From Selenomonadaceae bacterium UBA3796 (GTDB lineage: Bacteria; Bacillota; Negativicutes; Selenomonadales; Selenomonadaceae): 8,670 nt of DNA. Shown here in pieces: positions 7,179-8,670 of the stretch. Under the pieces are notes generated by a model. It was not told the DNA's origin and did no database searches. It was given only the letters and a program-made list of their open reading frames with translations. A program made the translations under genes and the position numbers. The DNA lies in contig DFES01000023.1 of NCBI GenBank assembly GCA_002369175.1, forward strand, positions 1 through 8,670. Reading direction: 5' to 3'. Position 1 is the first letter of the stretch. Every line of letters begins with the position of its first letter.

Positions 7179-7207
7179 GAGGGAAAGGGAGGGAAAAGAA
7201 GGAAAAA
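7179..7207 (+). other. 29-nt all-purine tract after the phosphoesterase stop
   Basis: This tract contains no pyrimidine on the plus strand. It has three GGG runs (7181-7183, 7187-7189, 7191-7193), a GG at 7201-7202 and a 13-nt mirror-symmetric core at 7184-7196. It begins six bases after the stop of the phosphoesterase gene and ends just before the in-frame stops that precede the kinase remnant. It resembles neither a terminator (no hairpin or U-run) nor a normal promoter. It may mark the edge of the rearrangement that truncated the kinase gene; that is inference. Confidence 0.55.
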
Positions 7208-7222
7208 TAGGCACAAGAATAG

Positions 7223-8670
7223 AATAAGAATGCAGAGGATATCTACACCTCCCGTGGGACACGGACGGACGTAGAGCTTTACCGCTTTGACTACAACCAT
7301 ATTTCGGGATCGAAGGTTTCGCTGAAAGATGTGGACGGCGCCAAAAAAGTCGTCATAGCCATGCCGGTGGATCATCTGGCACTGGAAGGGAAAACCCTGG
7401 TGGCCTGCTTCATGGAAATCGACATGAACCGGATGCTGATGACGCTTTCCCTGCAAACGGACAATAAGAACACCACGTTTTGCAACATATACACCCGCAA
7501 AGGGGATGCGCTGACGAACATGGTGCTCGGCGGCCTCGCCAGCGAAACGAATCTCCTGGATGCCCTGTCGCACGCAGAATTTGGGCGCGGAAAATCCTTC
7601 CAGTCGGTGGCGTCGGATTTCGAGGAAGGCAAGCCCGGAGTGGCCGCTTTTACCCACGGCAATATCCGGGAAACCCTTTGCTATGTGCCCATTAAGGATA
7701 CGGACTGGATGATTACCTATCTCGTGCGGGACAGCGTCATCAACGAGCAGATCAGTTCAATCGCCGACGGCATTGCCAAGCGAAGCCTCGTGCAGTCCGC
7801 CTTGACGGCGCTGGTGCTTCTCGCGGTGTTCGCTGTTCTGTATCTGCAAATCCGCAAGGCCGCACAGGCGACACTGGAAAAGGAGGTATCCGAGGCCGAG
7901 AATCGCGGCAAACAGCAGGAATTGGAAGAGCAGCTTGCGATGCAGGAAGAGCTTTTGGCGCAAGAGCATGAAAAGGCGCAGCAGGAAAATGTGATCAACT
8001 CCCTCGCCGCCAATTACCGCAGCGTCTACTATGTCGACCTCGACAGCGACGATGCCGTATGCTACCGAAAGGACGAACTGCTTGAGGGTGCGCCGGAGGT
8101 GGGCGAGCATTTCCCCTTCCACCAGAGATTCACCTCCTACGCCGAACGAGCCGTGAAACACGAATACCGGCACGAGTTTCTCCAGTGCATCGAAGCGGAG
8201 GAGATTCGCCGTCGACTTGCAGCAGAACCGATTTTCACCTTCCGCTTCCTGGCGGACCGCAATGGCCAAGATCGCTATGGACAACTTCGCGTTTCCGCCG
8301 CAAACACCATGTCGAACGAGAACGGCACAACCATTCACTCCATTTGCATCGGCTTCGCAGACATCGATGCAGAGATGCGCGATGCGCTGCGAAAGAAAAA
8401 GGAACTGGAAAATGCCCTACAGGCAGCGGAGGAATCCGGCAAAGCGGCGGCTTCGGCAAACAAGGCAAAATCGGCATTCCTCTCCATGATGAGCCATGAG
8501 ATAAGGACGCCGATCAATGCCGTTATCGGCATGAACGAGATGATCCTCAGGGAGAGCAGAGAAGAGAACGTGCTGACCTATGCAGAAAACGCCCACGCCG
8601 CATCCATGAGCCTTCTTTCCATCATCAACGATATTCTCGATTTCTCGAAAATCGAAGCGGGCAAGATGGA
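7223..8670 (+). pseudogene. 5'-truncated sensor histidine kinase (probably hybrid), continues past right edge
   Basis: An open frame of 482 codons reaches the window edge. Numbering from 7223, residues of about 4-188 are the membrane-distal-to-proximal remainder of a Cache-like extracytoplasmic sensor (YTSRGTRTD, KKVVIAMPVD, LVACFMEIDM, TFCNIYTRKGDALTNMVLGG, ETLCYVPIKDTDWMITYLVRDSV). A membrane helix lies at 193-210, a coiled coil at about 213-258 and a PAS-like region at about 262-380. The HisKA domain starts near 413, with phosphoacceptor H425 in MSHEIRTPINAVIGMNEM. Full-length relatives begin with a membrane helix and the first part of the sensor; both are missing. In-frame stops lie at 7208 and 7220. 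The first in-frame ATG (7361) is inside a conserved sensor strand and has no ribosome-binding site. The ATPase and any receiver domains lie outside the window. It could be a decayed fragment, one side of a rearrangement or an assembly join. The kinase identity is firm; the pseudogene status is likely. Confidence 0.8.

Noticed and set aside
7177..7227. A 16-codon plus-strand peptide frame starting three bases after the phosphoesterase stop
   Set aside because: It is low-complexity, charged sequence encoded by the purine tract, with no independent evidence of translation.
6977..7657. A 226-codon minus-strand open frame crossing the phosphoesterase-kinase junction
   Set aside because: It is antisense to two coherent coding sequences and shows no domain. 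Its Leu/Phe/Pro-rich middle is the complement of the purine tract.
7361..8670. A functional kinase starting at the first in-frame ATG
   Set aside because: The ATG falls inside a conserved sensor strand and has no ribosome-binding site. The product would lack the first membrane helix needed to place the sensor outside the cell.

Overview
The window looks like chromosomal DNA from a Firmicute-like bacterium of moderate GC content. A diderm Negativicute such as a Selenomonas relative is my best guess. This is inference from protein flavour: the YkpA/YbiT-type ABC-F protein, an ABC1/UbiB kinase, a short secreted glucosaminidase, a Tat-exported phosphoesterase, and a hybrid kinase of a type common in Selenomonadaceae and Lachnospiraceae. 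No rRNA, tRNA, CRISPR array, transposase or phage gene was seen.

Left block, minus strand (about 1-5030). Four genes are read leftward, apparently from one promoter at 5003-5030: a divergent NCS2/AzgA-type purine permease; a secreted GH73-like glucosaminidase; a two-domain ABC-F ATPase of the YbiT/YkpA type; and an ABC1/UbiB-family atypical kinase that runs off the left edge. The gaps are 67, 43 and 18 bp, with no convincing terminator or second promoter between the genes, so co-transcription is likely.

Centre. A short divergent intergenic region carries two back-to-back promoters with extended -10 elements, one for each direction.

Right block, plus strand (about 5039-7173). A TVP38/TMEM64 (DedA-like, VTT domain) membrane protein is followed 23 bp later by a Tat-signal metallophosphoesterase with a purple-acid-phosphatase-like N-terminal domain. 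They look like a two-gene envelope operon.

Right end (7174-8670). After a 29-nt all-purine tract there is an open frame for a membrane-bound (probably hybrid) histidine kinase. It starts abruptly inside the extracytoplasmic sensor domain. The expected first transmembrane helix and the start of the sensor domain are missing, stop codons lie just upstream in frame, and no ribosome-binding site precedes the first in-frame ATG. It reads as a 5'-truncated gene joined to the end of the phosphoesterase operon, and it continues beyond the right edge. This is the oddest feature of the window.

Nothing here amounts to a clearly new multi-gene system. The best leads are the truncated kinase junction, the TVP38-Tat phosphoesterase pair, and an in-frame direct repeat inside the ABC-F gene.
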